A stretch of DNA of 44,488 nucleotides, taken from ZAX-1 sp046533095. Its GTDB lineage: Bacteria > Bacillota > Clostridia > Lachnospirales > Lachnospiraceae. Position 1 is the stretch's first letter, and every line of letters starts with the position of its first letter. The stretch covers positions 1 through 44,488 of the forward strand of contig JAJQRA010000029.1 in assembly GCA_046533095.1 (NCBI GenBank), read 5' to 3'. Made by a program: the position numbers and the translations under genes. The notes under the pieces are model-generated. The model was not told where the DNA came from. It did no database searches and saw only the letters and a program-made list of their open reading frames with translations. Positions 32,097 through 40,459 of this stretch are shown piece after piece.

Positions 32097-32291
32097 TTAG
32101 CTATACTTATCAAATACCCCAACTTGCACCTGCACAGCTTCGGTTATCCTAGTAAGAGTATCCTTATCAATTCTCCCCATATTTTCAATGATTCTGCCAT
32201 AGTCAAGAGCTGTTACTTGTTCGCAAAGTGCGATACTATGCTACTCTAATCCTTCGCTTTTATAAGCTGACACAAATACATGAGTGGGAAT
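32097..32291 (-). pseudogene. C-terminal remnant of a MazF/PemK toxin
   Basis: The minus-strand frame reads IPTHVFVSAYKSEGLE, stop (TAG), HSIALCEQVTALDYGRIIENMG and then RIDKDTLTRITEAV to a TAA. This is the second half of MazF (LPTHV, SIALCEQ, and the final helices). It is cut by a TAG between GLE and HS and by a TAA just upstream. No N-terminal half or antitoxin is found. It is a different copy from the fragment at 1-229. About 160 bp to its right is the blaI promoter; nothing else is evident in 31925-32053 and 32292-32415. Confidence 0.7.
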
Positions 32292-32415
32292 TTACATTGA
32301 TTAAATTATCCTTTTTTCAACAAATCATTACAGCTTTAATAAAGTAATTAGGGATAACTGTTGCATCACAACGTATAATTCGTCATATTTATGCTTTTAT
32401 TGGCATTCTCATGGT

Positions 32416-32463
32416 TTGACAATCAAATAAATAACAACTATAATATTTTTATTACACATGTAA
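32416..32463 (+). promoter_or_regulatory. blaI promoter with BlaI-type operator
   Basis: TTGACA (32416-32421) and TATAAT (32439-32444) are exactly 17 bp apart, a perfect consensus. TTACA-CA-TGTAA (32452-32463), matching the TACA-N2-TGTA core of BlaI/MecI boxes, lies at the start site. This fits autorepression of blaI-blaR1. Confidence 0.75.
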
Positions 32464-32479
32464 GATTTAAGGAGGAAAT

Positions 32480-32866
32480 ATGAGTACATTACCACAAATT
32501 TCTGAAGCTGAATTTGAAGTTATGAAAATTGTTTGGAAACACGCTCCCATCAGCACAAATGAAATAACCGAGTGCTTAACCACGACAACATCTTGGAATC
32601 CCAAAACTATACAGACCCTTATCAAACGTCTAGTAAATAAACGTGCACTCGCCTACGAAAAACACAGCCGCGTATTTGTGTATACCCCATTAGTTCAAGA
32701 AAGCGAGTATATTGGTCACGAAAGCAACTCCTTTCTCGAACGATATTACAATGGAGATATAACCGCTATGCTGTCTACATACATAGAAAACGATAAGCTT
32801 TCTGAAACAGATATAGATACACTACGTTCCATTCTATTTAAACACCCTCAAAAAGGAGATAGATAA
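32480..32866 (+). CDS. blaI: BlaI/MecI-family repressor
   Basis: A 128-residue winged-helix repressor: ISEAEFEVMKIVWKHAPIST, the recognition helix WNPKTIQTLIKRLVNK, and a C-terminal dimerisation and cleavage part with RYYNGDITAML. BlaI binds TACA-N2-TGTA operators and is removed by proteolysis after BlaR1 senses a beta-lactam. AAGGAGG lies 6 nt before the ATG. It is 1 nt upstream of blaR1. Boxes of the right form are at 32452-32463 and 40265-40306. No beta-lactamase or PBP2a gene lies in the window, so its targets may be the lipoprotein operon and genes outside. Confidence 0.93.
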   Translation: MSTLPQISEAEFEVMKIVWKHAPISTNEITECLTTTTSWNPKTIQTLIKRLVNKRALAYEKHSRVFVYTPLVQESEYIGHESNSFLERYYNGDITAMLSTYIENDKLSETDIDTLRSILFKHPQKGDR

Positions 32867-32867
32867 T

Positions 32868-34676
32868 ATGGATAATTTTTTGATACGTTTCTTGGTATGT
32901 AATGTCTTTATCAGCGGTATCATAGGAATCCTTAGCTTTGCCAAACAGATATTTAAGAATACTCTGTCTAGCCGGATGCAATATAATTTATGGTTTCTTT
33001 TACTTGGACTATTAGCCATTCCATTTATACCATTCCGTTTAATTGGTTTTCAACAAATTTTTTCTTTGTTTAAAAACATAGCCCTTTTCTGTTCCTCAAA
33101 TATAAATACCGTTCAAGACAGTATTGCAAAATTAGAATCAAATGGAACTATGAATTGGATGGAAGATTTTACTCTATCTGTCAGTAGTGAGACCTCTTCC
33201 TTCACTGGTCCGATATTGTTCGGAATATGGATTATTGGAATTTTAGCGATGTTAACACTGGTGTTTAAGTCATCACTTCGCATATTTGCAATGAAAAAAA
33301 CTTCACTTCCTCTACAAAACCGTAATGCCCGCATGTTGTATGACCACTGTTTGAAAGAAAGTAAAATTTCTAAAAATATTCCTATTTATAGCACAGCTTT
33401 TTTAAAATCTCCAATTATTGTTGGTCATCTGAAACCATATATCTACTTACCAATCCATATAATCTCTGATTATAACAAACGTGATCTTAGATATATGATA
33501 TTACACGAATTGCAGCACTATAAGCATAATGATTCTTTTGCAAATTATCTAATGGGCATTGCAGGTATATTATATTGGTTTAATCCTTTTGTTTGGTATG
33601 CTCTAAAGGAAATGCGTGCTGATAGAGAAGTTGCATGTGATACCTCCGTATTGAAGATGCTTAAAGAAGATGAATACAAAGATTATGGTAACACTCTAAT
33701 TAACTTTGCTGAAAAGGTATCACTTACACCATTTCCTTTTGCTACTGGACTAGGTGGGAGTATGAAACAAATGGAGAAGCGAATTAAGAATATTGCATCT
33801 TATGAAAAGCCAACTGCATGGAAATGGCTACAAGGCATCTCCTCGTTTGGACTAGTTGCAATTCTTTTATTAAGTGTTGCACCTATATTATCCATATATG
33901 CAGCAGACAATAGTGGGTACCATTGGAATACTGCTTCCAAAAACATTACTTATGTAGACCTTTCTGCCTATTTTAAATCATATGAAGGAAGCTTTGTTTT
34001 ATACGATTCAAGTAACAATTCTTGGAGCATACATGATTTAGAGCATGCAACTCTTCGAGTTGCACCTAACTCCACCTATAAAATATATGATGCTCTATTT
34101 GGATTGGAAGAAAATATTATTACCCCTGATGCCTCCTTAATAGAATGGAATCATGCAAATTATTCATTTGAAGCATGGAACTCTGATCAGACTTTGCAAT
34201 CTGCAATGCATTCCTCCGTCAATTGGTATTTCCAAACCATTGATGAGCAACTTGGTTCCTCTTCTATTTGTAATTATATTCAGAAAATCGGATATGGCAA
34301 TGAAAATATAACTGGTGATTTCTCCACTTATTGGATGGAGTCCTCTTTAAAAATTTCTCCAATAGAACAAGTCGAACTTTTAACACAGCTATACAATAAC
34401 AATCTCGACTTTTCTACGGAGAATATCAATGCTGTTAAAGATTCTATCTACCTTTCTTCTTTCGAAAAAGGAAACTTCTATGGAAAAACTGGAACTGGAC
34501 GTGTAGATGGACAAGATGTAAACGGATGGTTTATTGGATATATAGAAACAGCTAACAATACATATTTTTTTGCTACAAATATAGGAGCTAACACAGGTGC
34601 TAGTGGAAGTAATGCAACCAATATAACTATGTCCATATTATCCGATATGAATATTTGGGTTAATGTTTCGAATTAA
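32868..34676 (+). CDS. blaR1: BlaR1/MecR1-family beta-lactam sensor-transducer
   Basis: A 602-residue membrane sensor. N-terminal transmembrane helices flank an M56 metalloprotease domain with HELQH at 213-217, and a further helix (about 325-345) precedes the extracellular penicillin-binding domain. That domain has the active-site STYK (Ser402-Lys405), an SVN motif, and KTGTG near the end. In the known mechanism acylation of the serine activates the cytoplasmic protease and leads to BlaI loss. All key residues are present. It follows blaI by 1 nt. The stop codon overlaps the end of a truncated IS256-type transposase gene on the other strand, so the element lies directly at its 3' end; length is normal, so the sensor appears whole. 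Confidence 0.93.
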   Translation: MDNFLIRFLVCNVFISGIIGILSFAKQIFKNTLSSRMQYNLWFLLLGLLAIPFIPFRLIGFQQIFSLFKNIALFCSSNINTVQDSIAKLESNGTMNWMEDFTLSVSSETSSFTGPILFGIWIIGILAMLTLVFKSSLRIFAMKKTSLPLQNRNARMLYDHCLKESKISKNIPIYSTAFLKSPIIVGHLKPYIYLPIHIISDYNKRDLRYMILHELQHYKHNDSFANYLMGIAGILYWFNPFVWYALKEMRADREVACDTSVLKMLKEDEYKDYGNTLINFAEKVSLTPFPFATGLGGSMKQMEKRIKNIASYEKPTAWKWLQGISSFGLVAILLLSVAPILSIYAADNSGYHWNTASKNITYVDLSAYFKSYEGSFVLYDSSNNSWSIHDLEHATLRVAPNSTYKIYDALFGLEENIITPDASLIEWNHANYSFEAWNSDQTLQSAMHSSVNWYFQTIDEQLGSSSICNYIQKIGYGNENITGDFSTYWMESSLKISPIEQVELLTQLYNNNLDFSTENINAVKDSIYLSSFEKGNFYGKTGTGRVDGQDVNGWFIGYIETANNTYFFATNIGANTGASGSNATNITMSILSDMNIWVNVSN

Positions 34677-35536
34677 AAAAATTCTGCCATAAATGACTTC
34701 CAATCCTTATAAGATATGAACTTTGTAGAATAGCGGATCTGATGTACAATACACCTCTGGCTTTCAGTTTGAGGAAATGCGGCATGGATGGCATCTCCAA
34801 AACCAGTAAGACCATCTACGGATACAATCATGATATCTTCGACTCCCCGATTCTTGATTTCATTCAGGATTCCTAGCCAGTATTTTGCACTTTCATTACC
34901 GCCGACCCACATGCCTAATACTTCTTTGGAGCCATTCAGCTTGATTCGAATGGCGATATAGACCGCTTTTTTTACGGTAACATTATCCTGTCTGACATTG
35001 TAATGAATGACATCCATGAATACGATAGCATACTTCTTTTCCAAAGGACGATTCTGCCATTCCTTGGCGATGGGCAGAATCCGGTCTGTCATTTTAGAAA
35101 TCATTTCCGCAGAAGCATCTACACCATACACGTTTTGCAGATGGGCAGAAATATCTCTTGTTGTCATTCCCTTTGCGTACATGGAAAGAACCTGATCCTC
35201 AATGTTAGAGATATCCGTCTGATTTTTCTTGACGATTTTGGGTTCAAACTCCCCTTTCCGATCTCTGGGAATATCAAGCCCGATTTCACCCATAGAAGAT
35301 ACCACGTTCTTTTTGCTATAACCATTTTTGCTGTTATCAGTGTCTTTGTTTGCATAATCATATTTAGAATACCCTAATTCGGTATCCAACTCGGACTCAA
35401 GGAGACCTTGCAGGGTATCACCCAGCAAATCCTTAAGCATGTCCTGCACATCCTGTGCGCTTTCGGGCTGGTAATGTTGCAAGAGCCCATTGACAAATTC
35501 TTTTCTTTCTGGTGAAAGTTTCCTTTGTCTTGCCAT
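34673..35536 (-). pseudogene. IS256-family transposase, C-terminally truncated
   Basis: The frame gives 287 of the usual roughly 400 residues of a mutator-type (IS256) transposase. It has the N-terminal RKEFVNGLLQ, the first catalytic Asp in YAIVFMDVIHYNVR, the second in VSVDGLTGFGDAI, and the conserved C/H pair in QRCIVHQIR. It stops at KSFMAEFF, before the catalytic Glu, exactly where the element abuts the end of blaR1. It is therefore inactive. The ATG at 35534-35536 is preceded by GGAGGAT, which is buried in a hairpin (35543-35586). Confidence 0.85.
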
Positions 35537-35622
35537 AAAAATATCCTCCTGGATTAATATTTATTTTAACATTAATCCAAGAGGATTTCTTTATCGTTTA
35601 CACAGAATTTTCTACAGTCTCT
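34677..35622 (-). mobile_element. Truncated IS256-family insertion sequence
   Basis: One end is recognisable at 35596-35622 as a terminal-repeat-like sequence (GTTTACACAGAATTTTCTAC and following bases). The other end is missing: the transposase is cut at the blaR1 stop. The deletion that removed the transposase 3' end left the blaR1 coding end intact. Confidence 0.7.
35543..35586 (-). promoter_or_regulatory. Hairpin hiding the transposase ribosome-binding site
   Basis: ATCCTCCTGGATTAAT (35543-35558) pairs with ATTAATCCAAGAGGAT (35571-35586), with one mismatch in 16. In the transposase mRNA the GGAGGAT Shine-Dalgarno is within the stem, so transcripts entering from outside would be poorly translated. 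This is a known way for insertion sequences to limit transposition. Confidence 0.6.
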
Positions 35623-35625
35623 CTA

Positions 35626-36885
35626 TCACGGTTGCTTATCGATACGGTACTGATACCTAGGTATATACTCAATTCCATTATTCAAAATTTTATTGCCACA
35701 ATATTGAAAACTACCATCATCTTTAAAGCGTATTGTAAGTTCATGAGTTATAACTGCATCATCACATAAAATCATCTCACAAACTGCATCCACTGTTAAC
35801 GTAACTGTTCCATCTTCATTTTCTATTATATCCGTAACCTCTGGCATCGAAGTGCCAAAAAAAGTAGGTGCATAGTTTAAACATCCTAATCGAGTCCATT
35901 CATAAGTCTGGTATTTTTCATCAAATACCGCATATTCTCGTATCTGCTCCGCTGTAATTGGAAGATATTCCATAATCAAATTTTCAAAATCATCTTTGGG
36001 TATCCCCTGTAAATAATCATCATACTTAAATTGCTGCTCATATTTCATCCTATATAGATATTCATACATTCCAGTATAATCCAATCCTTCCATATGCTCC
36101 ATATCCCAATTAGAACATAACAGATTATTCCCCTGATACCCCACCTCCAATACGCATTTTTCTGACATTTCACGTTGTTCCCCAGTCATTGGTTTTACCC
36201 TAATCAAACAGCTTCCATCAACAATCTCACTGACTTCTGGCGGCTCAGGTACACACACTTCATAGCAAAACCACCCTTTATCTGTATAGCTCCACTCTTT
36301 TATCCTAGTATAAGTAGCATATATAATATCCGGTTTAGCTTTTTTATTCCACATAGCACATACATTTAATACATACATATTGGTTCCATCAAAAACAAAT
36401 TTCATTCTTCCTATACTGCCATCAAAATGAATTTCATATACTATTACCGAACCGCTTATGCCTCCCAAACAGTTATTTAAAAAAACATCTACACTCTCAT
36501 AATTCTCCATATTGGAGTATATTACTTTTGTTCTAATTGCTTCTTTCGTTTTCTTTATCTCATCCTGCATACTTTGCATGGTTTTATCTGAGAGACTAAC
36601 ATTTGATACTTCTCCTTTATCTGCACACATATATATATCAGAAATAACCTCCATCATCCTTATACAATCCGTTTCTGCTTCTTCCCTCTCACTATCAATA
36701 ACGGGAAGATTATAACCTTTTTCCATTTGTTCTAGCGATTCATTCTCTTTATTTCTTATGCTATCATCCAAATTGGTCTCCGCTATATCATCGCTTTGCA
36801 ATTCACCCTTTTTTTCGAAAAAACAAAGAAACAATAAAAAACATAGCATTATGACCACAATCACTAAAATGTATTTATTCTTCAA
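35626..36885 (-). CDS. Membrane-anchored extracytoplasmic protein, DUF6070-like (paralog 1)
   Basis: A 419-residue protein with an N-terminal membrane helix (KYILVIVVIMLCFLLFL) and a large hydrophilic outside domain. Segments shared with the genes at 37637-38902 and 38899-40140 are NYESVDVFLNNCL/NYESIETFYTEYL, LLCSNWDMEHMEGL/LVTNWDSSNVEDI, and the ending DGTVTLTVDAVCE then FKDDGSFQYCGNKI. The function is unknown; the family looks like the clostridial proteins annotated as DUF6070, a name I give from memory with limited certainty. Unlike its relatives it has no BlaI-type box nearby. The IS256 end lies 4 bp beyond its stop. No strong ribosome site is seen before the ATG. Confidence 0.7.
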   Translation of the reverse strand: MKNKYILVIVVIMLCFLLFLCFFEKKGELQSDDIAETNLDDSIRNKENESLEQMEKGYNLPVIDSEREEAETDCIRMMEVISDIYMCADKGEVSNVSLSDKTMQSMQDEIKKTKEAIRTKVIYSNMENYESVDVFLNNCLGGISGSVIVYEIHFDGSIGRMKFVFDGTNMYVLNVCAMWNKKAKPDIIYATYTRIKEWSYTDKGWFCYEVCVPEPPEVSEIVDGSCLIRVKPMTGEQREMSEKCVLEVGYQGNNLLCSNWDMEHMEGLDYTGMYEYLYRMKYEQQFKYDDYLQGIPKDDFENLIMEYLPITAEQIREYAVFDEKYQTYEWTRLGCLNYAPTFFGTSMPEVTDIIENEDGTVTLTVDAVCEMILCDDAVITHELTIRFKDDGSFQYCGNKILNNGIEYIPRYQYRIDKQP

Positions 36886-37064
36886 TATTAAACACCACCC
36901 TTTTATTCCTATATGCTAATAATTAACAAAAATCTAATTATTTTTACTCTATATCATCAAATCTTGAACGCATTTTTAGAAGTGCAGAAATAAACAACAG
37001 TATAAATACTATTGTCCATAACACATACTAATCCTATATTTCCTAATATCTTTAAAATATTAAC

Positions 37065-37393
37065 TCATCTTTCCAAAACATCTTCAATTGCATCAAATGC
37101 CTTTTTTGCAAAATTAATTTTAGTATCTACAATCAACGTATCTTTTTCACAGATTTTTATTTCCGCAATTATAAAATCGTTATCCTCTGTTCTCTCTGTT
37201 CCACCACCTAAAGTTGCCCATATAATCTGAATGTCTTCCGCTTCTACTTCTTCTTGTGTTTCTATTGTAAATTGCACTCCATCAAAAAAACTGCATCAGA
37301 CTCTGCATTTACAATTAATACGTTGTCTTGCCTATATATCACAACAGAATTATATCCCTCTCTTGAACTGGCAATTAACTCTTTATTATCTTC
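37065..37393 (-). pseudogene. Unrecognised small gene with one frameshift
   Basis: From 37393 the frame reads EDNKELIASSREGYNSVVIY and DNVLIVNAESDAVF, then breaks at a T7 run (plus A7, 37284-37290). One extra T would join it to DGVQFTIETQEEVEAEDIQI and a longer acidic end finishing AKKAFDAIEDVLER. No start codon remains because the frame begins after a TAA. I do not recognise the product; it could be a small cytoplasmic accessory or immunity-like protein. The defect is again a single base in a homopolymer. Confidence 0.5.
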
Positions 37394-37545
37394 TTACTCC
37401 ATTTTGAATCTGAAATGCACAGGATTATTCCCTGCATAGTAGCTGTACCTGTAGCACCATCCTCCGCAAGCGTTACCCAATCTTTGTGACCACCAAACAT
37501 TGCATTAAGATATGTTTGTGCTCTTAAAACATTACTATCTGCCAT
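37375..37545 (-). CDS. N-terminal fragment of a DUF1906/peptidoglycan-binding-like protein
   Basis: A 56-codon frame with a strong AAAGGAG site 8 nt before the ATG at 37543-37545. The sequence MADSNVLRAQTYLNAMFG then WVTLAEDGATGTATMQGII matches the first repeat of the glycoside-hydrolase-like (DUF1906/Rv2525c-type) proteins of Clostridia, which have VLRAQxWxNxxYG, EDGxTGxxTM. After about 42 residues the similarity ends and the frame closes, so the hydrolase domain is lost. It is probably a gene start left by a deletion that fused it to the decayed gene downstream. Confidence 0.5.
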   Translation of the reverse strand: MADSNVLRAQTYLNAMFGGHKDWVTLAEDGATGTATMQGIILCISDSKWSKKIIKS

Positions 37546-37636
37546 TTTTTTAATCTCCTTTTCTCTTTTTATAAGCGCTTACATATAAATAAAAAGAATC
37601 TATAACCAAATATGTAAACAGAGAAATGTATTATTT

Positions 37637-38902
37637 TTATCTTGCGATTGATGGCAATTCCAGTTCTTTTTCTTCTATAAAATTAGATAAAATTTTAAAT
37701 GTTCCATCATCAAATGGCTGTACCACAATAGTATTAGTAAATGCGCAATCAGAATTATAGTCTGCCCATACTCCATCTACAATAAGGGTAATCGTTCCAT
37801 CCGTATTTTCTGTATAGTCAATAACCTCTCCAAATGGTGGATATTGACTGGCAAAAATCATGTCATAAGGATAGCTATCACTGCTTTCAATATATCCACA
37901 ACATGTTCGCACTTGTTCCACCGATACAGGAAAATAGGTAGTCATAATTTTCTCATATTGTTCTGCTGAATTTTCCCAATTTTCCACTTTAATATTTTCG
38001 CCAGTGTAAATTCTATAAATATCTTCAAACATACACGACATTAAAATATCTTCCACGTTACTGCTGTCCCAATTTGTGACAAGTACATTGTAATTTACAT
38101 AGCTTAAACCACGTATATATTTTTCTGTCAGCCGTCTGCATTCATCTGAAAGTGGCTTTATCCTCCAATATTCCCGCAAGCTAGCATGAGCCATTGGTTG
38201 TTCATATGCATAGATAAAATATCCCTTTTCTGTTAAATTAATTTCTGCCACCTCACTTATTGTGGTTCCCTGTAGTTCTGGTATTCCCCCTTCTTTCCAC
38301 TGAATACCAACATAATAAGTCTGCAATTTGCTTTTCCTATGAATAAAAGTTATTGCTCCAATCACTCCGTCTCTATGCACTTCATATATTGTAACCATTG
38401 AATCCTGACCATTTAAATATTCTGTATAGAATGTTTCTATTGACTCATAATTCTGCATATTACTATCTTCTTCTATACTTACCAGACCATTCTTCCCTAG
38501 TTCTTCTACCACGGCTATCCTCTGCTCTCTAGTAAATTCACTGACGCCCGTAGAATAGCTTGGTGCATCTACAATTTTAACATCTTTATATACGGCACTA
38601 ACTGATTCCGCCGCTAGCAATGCCTTTTTTTGCAATTGTTCCTTTTCCATATCTGAAATGAGACAATCGCTAGCCTGTGGAATAGACCAATATTCTAACC
38701 CCTGGAAACTCTCTACAGTTTCTTCCTCTACTTTCATTTCACTACCTGAAATTTCCACTGGAGGCTCCCACACTTCCTCTGCTATTCTCTTGTGTATTGT
38801 ACTTAGTTTCCCACAATAAATTATCCCTATTATTACAGCAAGTGCCAATACTAATATTGGGAACCCACACTTTTTTAACAGCCATTTTACGTCTTCCATC
38901 AC
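37637..38902 (-). CDS. Membrane-anchored extracytoplasmic protein, DUF6070-like (paralog 2)
   Basis: A 421-residue relative of the proteins encoded on either side. It has an N-terminal membrane helix (FPILVLALAVIIGIIYC), an outside domain with NYESIETFYTEYLNG and LVTNWDSSNVEDI, and the conserved end DGTITLIVDGVWADY then PFDDGTFKILSNFI. The Cys after the helix might be lipidated, but the context (IIYCGK) is not a standard lipobox. Its ATG overlaps the upstream gene by 4 nt, so the two are one operon under the promoter at 40265-40318. Function unknown; joint control by BlaI would tie it to cell-wall stress. Confidence 0.7.
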   Translation of the reverse strand: MMEDVKWLLKKCGFPILVLALAVIIGIIYCGKLSTIHKRIAEEVWEPPVEISGSEMKVEEETVESFQGLEYWSIPQASDCLISDMEKEQLQKKALLAAESVSAVYKDVKIVDAPSYSTGVSEFTREQRIAVVEELGKNGLVSIEEDSNMQNYESIETFYTEYLNGQDSMVTIYEVHRDGVIGAITFIHRKSKLQTYYVGIQWKEGGIPELQGTTISEVAEINLTEKGYFIYAYEQPMAHASLREYWRIKPLSDECRRLTEKYIRGLSYVNYNVLVTNWDSSNVEDILMSCMFEDIYRIYTGENIKVENWENSAEQYEKIMTTYFPVSVEQVRTCCGYIESSDSYPYDMIFASQYPPFGEVIDYTENTDGTITLIVDGVWADYNSDCAFTNTIVVQPFDDGTFKILSNFIEEKELELPSIAR

Positions 38903-40140
38903 TCACCTGCATACATTTCTTCCCATTCTTCCTCCGCCAAACGAGGTGTATGCCATGTTTCTCTATCATTGTCTTCAGAAGGTATAACTCGATTAGATAC
39001 ATATTGCACCCCACCATCTTGTAAAGGACGAACTACCACCTCATGGGAATATACTTTGGAGTTGCCTTCATGAGGAAATACCACATCAGCCATAAGTGTA
39101 ATTGTTCCATCTCTGTTCTCTGTAAAACCAACAACTTCCGAATATGGATATTCTGGATACTCCACTTCATAAAATCCTCTCGGTTTATATTCATAAGTCG
39201 AATCGTCTAAACAATAATTGGTTTTACTCTGTAGTATCTTACTATCAATTTTAAAATATTTCATAATAACATTTTCAAACTCATCTTTAGGTATTCGATA
39301 AATGGAACCAATTCCCAAATTATTATCCGTAGTATAAGGAACATACTCCAAATTCACTTTTGGATAGAAAATGTCATACATATCATAGAAATTCAAATCT
39401 CCAAAGTCATCCTCGCTCCAATCAACAAGAAACATATTATTTTGTTCATAACCGATTGGTCTAAGATACTTTCGATTCCACTCCCTATATATTTCTTCTA
39501 ATGGTTGTACTCGAAATGCTACATGTTCCTCTGTTCCACTTAATGTCAGTACATATGATTCTTCTGAAAACACAACTCCTGAAAACATTAAATAGCCATT
39601 TTCTGTATAATCCCAGTACTCTGCTTTATAGCTCCCAGTAACTATCCTTCGTATATTTCCATTTTCATACTTGTAATAACTTCTAACTACATCCACGTTT
39701 CCATCTTTTGTTTTTATATCGTATTTTGTAAATTCCAAATAGCCAACTTCTATAATCGTTATTTCAGCTTCATCTTTAGCATCCACCATTTCACAAAATA
39801 GAACCACCTGCTCAGATTCAACCATATTAATTTGATTTTCACTGTCAACAGCAGGATATCCATTTTCTCCAAACCGATTTATGATATTACGAATTACTTC
39901 TAAATTAGCTAGCTTATTTTCCTCAGCAGCCTGTTTGTAAATATCCTGACAAATACCTATAATTTTCTCTTCATCCCTCCAATCTTTTTCCAAGCTGTTC
40001 TGCTCCTCGCTTGCATTTTCAATATCCTGTGTTTCCTCTATAGATGTATTACTACATCCCGACACACAAATCGTCAGTACAAAACTAATTATTAATAAAC
40101 TAATCTTCCAAAAGCGGTTTGCCTTTTTACGAAACGCCAT
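38899..40140 (-). CDS. Lipoprotein, DUF6070-like (paralog 3), first gene of a BlaI-box operon
   Basis: A 413-residue lipoprotein: basic start, hydrophobic helix and lipobox TICVSGCS (Cys29). The mature domain shares with its two relatives a MFLVDWSEDDFGDLNFYDMY segment and the C-terminal DGTITLMADVVF then RPLQDGGVQYVSNRV. Function unknown. AGGAGG lies 8-9 nt before the ATG at 40138-40140. Upstream is a promoter with two BlaI-type palindromes, so expression should rise when BlaI is cleaved. The next gene overlaps by 4 nt (ATGA). Confidence 0.75.
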   Translation of the reverse strand: MAFRKKANRFWKISLLIISFVLTICVSGCSNTSIEETQDIENASEEQNSLEKDWRDEEKIIGICQDIYKQAAEENKLANLEVIRNIINRFGENGYPAVDSENQINMVESEQVVLFCEMVDAKDEAEITIIEVGYLEFTKYDIKTKDGNVDVVRSYYKYENGNIRRIVTGSYKAEYWDYTENGYLMFSGVVFSEESYVLTLSGTEEHVAFRVQPLEEIYREWNRKYLRPIGYEQNNMFLVDWSEDDFGDLNFYDMYDIFYPKVNLEYVPYTTDNNLGIGSIYRIPKDEFENVIMKYFKIDSKILQSKTNYCLDDSTYEYKPRGFYEVEYPEYPYSEVVGFTENRDGTITLMADVVFPHEGNSKVYSHEVVVRPLQDGGVQYVSNRVIPSEDNDRETWHTPRLAEEEWEEMYAGE

Positions 40141-40264
40141 CTCTACCTCCTCTTCTTTTAGAAGCTATAATTATAAATATAATCAACATAGAACATTTCA
40201 GTTTTTTTTCTGATATTGCAATATCATATTATTTCCATTTCGAACATTATGCATTTTTCTATTC

Positions 40265-40318
40265 TTACATATGTAATATTTGCCATTATATCTTACACCT
40301 GTAAGATATCCAAGTCAA
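40265..40318 (-). promoter_or_regulatory. Lipoprotein operon promoter with two BlaI-type boxes
   Basis: On the minus strand TTGACT (plus 40313-40318) and TAAGAT (plus 40290-40295) are 17 bp apart. TCTTACA-CC-TGTAAGA (40291-40306) covers the spacer and -10, and TTACA-TA-TGTAA (40265-40276) lies just downstream. Both match the TACA-N2-TGTA core of the blaI box at 32452-32463. The IS30-type element begins 30 bp further upstream and leaves the promoter intact. Confidence 0.65.
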
Positions 40319-40348
40319 GTTCTTTTATATCACACAATTCGATGTATT

Positions 40349-40375
40349 ACGTAAATTTCCAAAGTAAGTTCCAGA
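40349..40375 (+). repeat. IS30 left inverted repeat, with nested copy at 40389-40403
   Basis: The left terminal repeat matches the right one (41900-41926) at 26 of 27 positions. Inside the element CCAAAGTAAGTTCCA (40359-40373) is followed after about 15 nt by its near-complement TGGAATTTACTTTGG, so the left end alone can fold into a 15-bp stem. This could shield the end or the transposase promoter. Confidence 0.75.
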
Positions 40376-40459
40376 ATGGAACGGCGGGTGGAATTTACTT
40401 TGGGACGTAAAAACTGGTAGAATTAAATCTGGGAAATTTTCTTAGATTGGAGACCAGTT

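Noticed and set aside
31797..32249. 150-codon plus-strand frame
   Set aside because: It runs antisense to the DUF6870-like gene and the MazF remnant and has no ribosome site.
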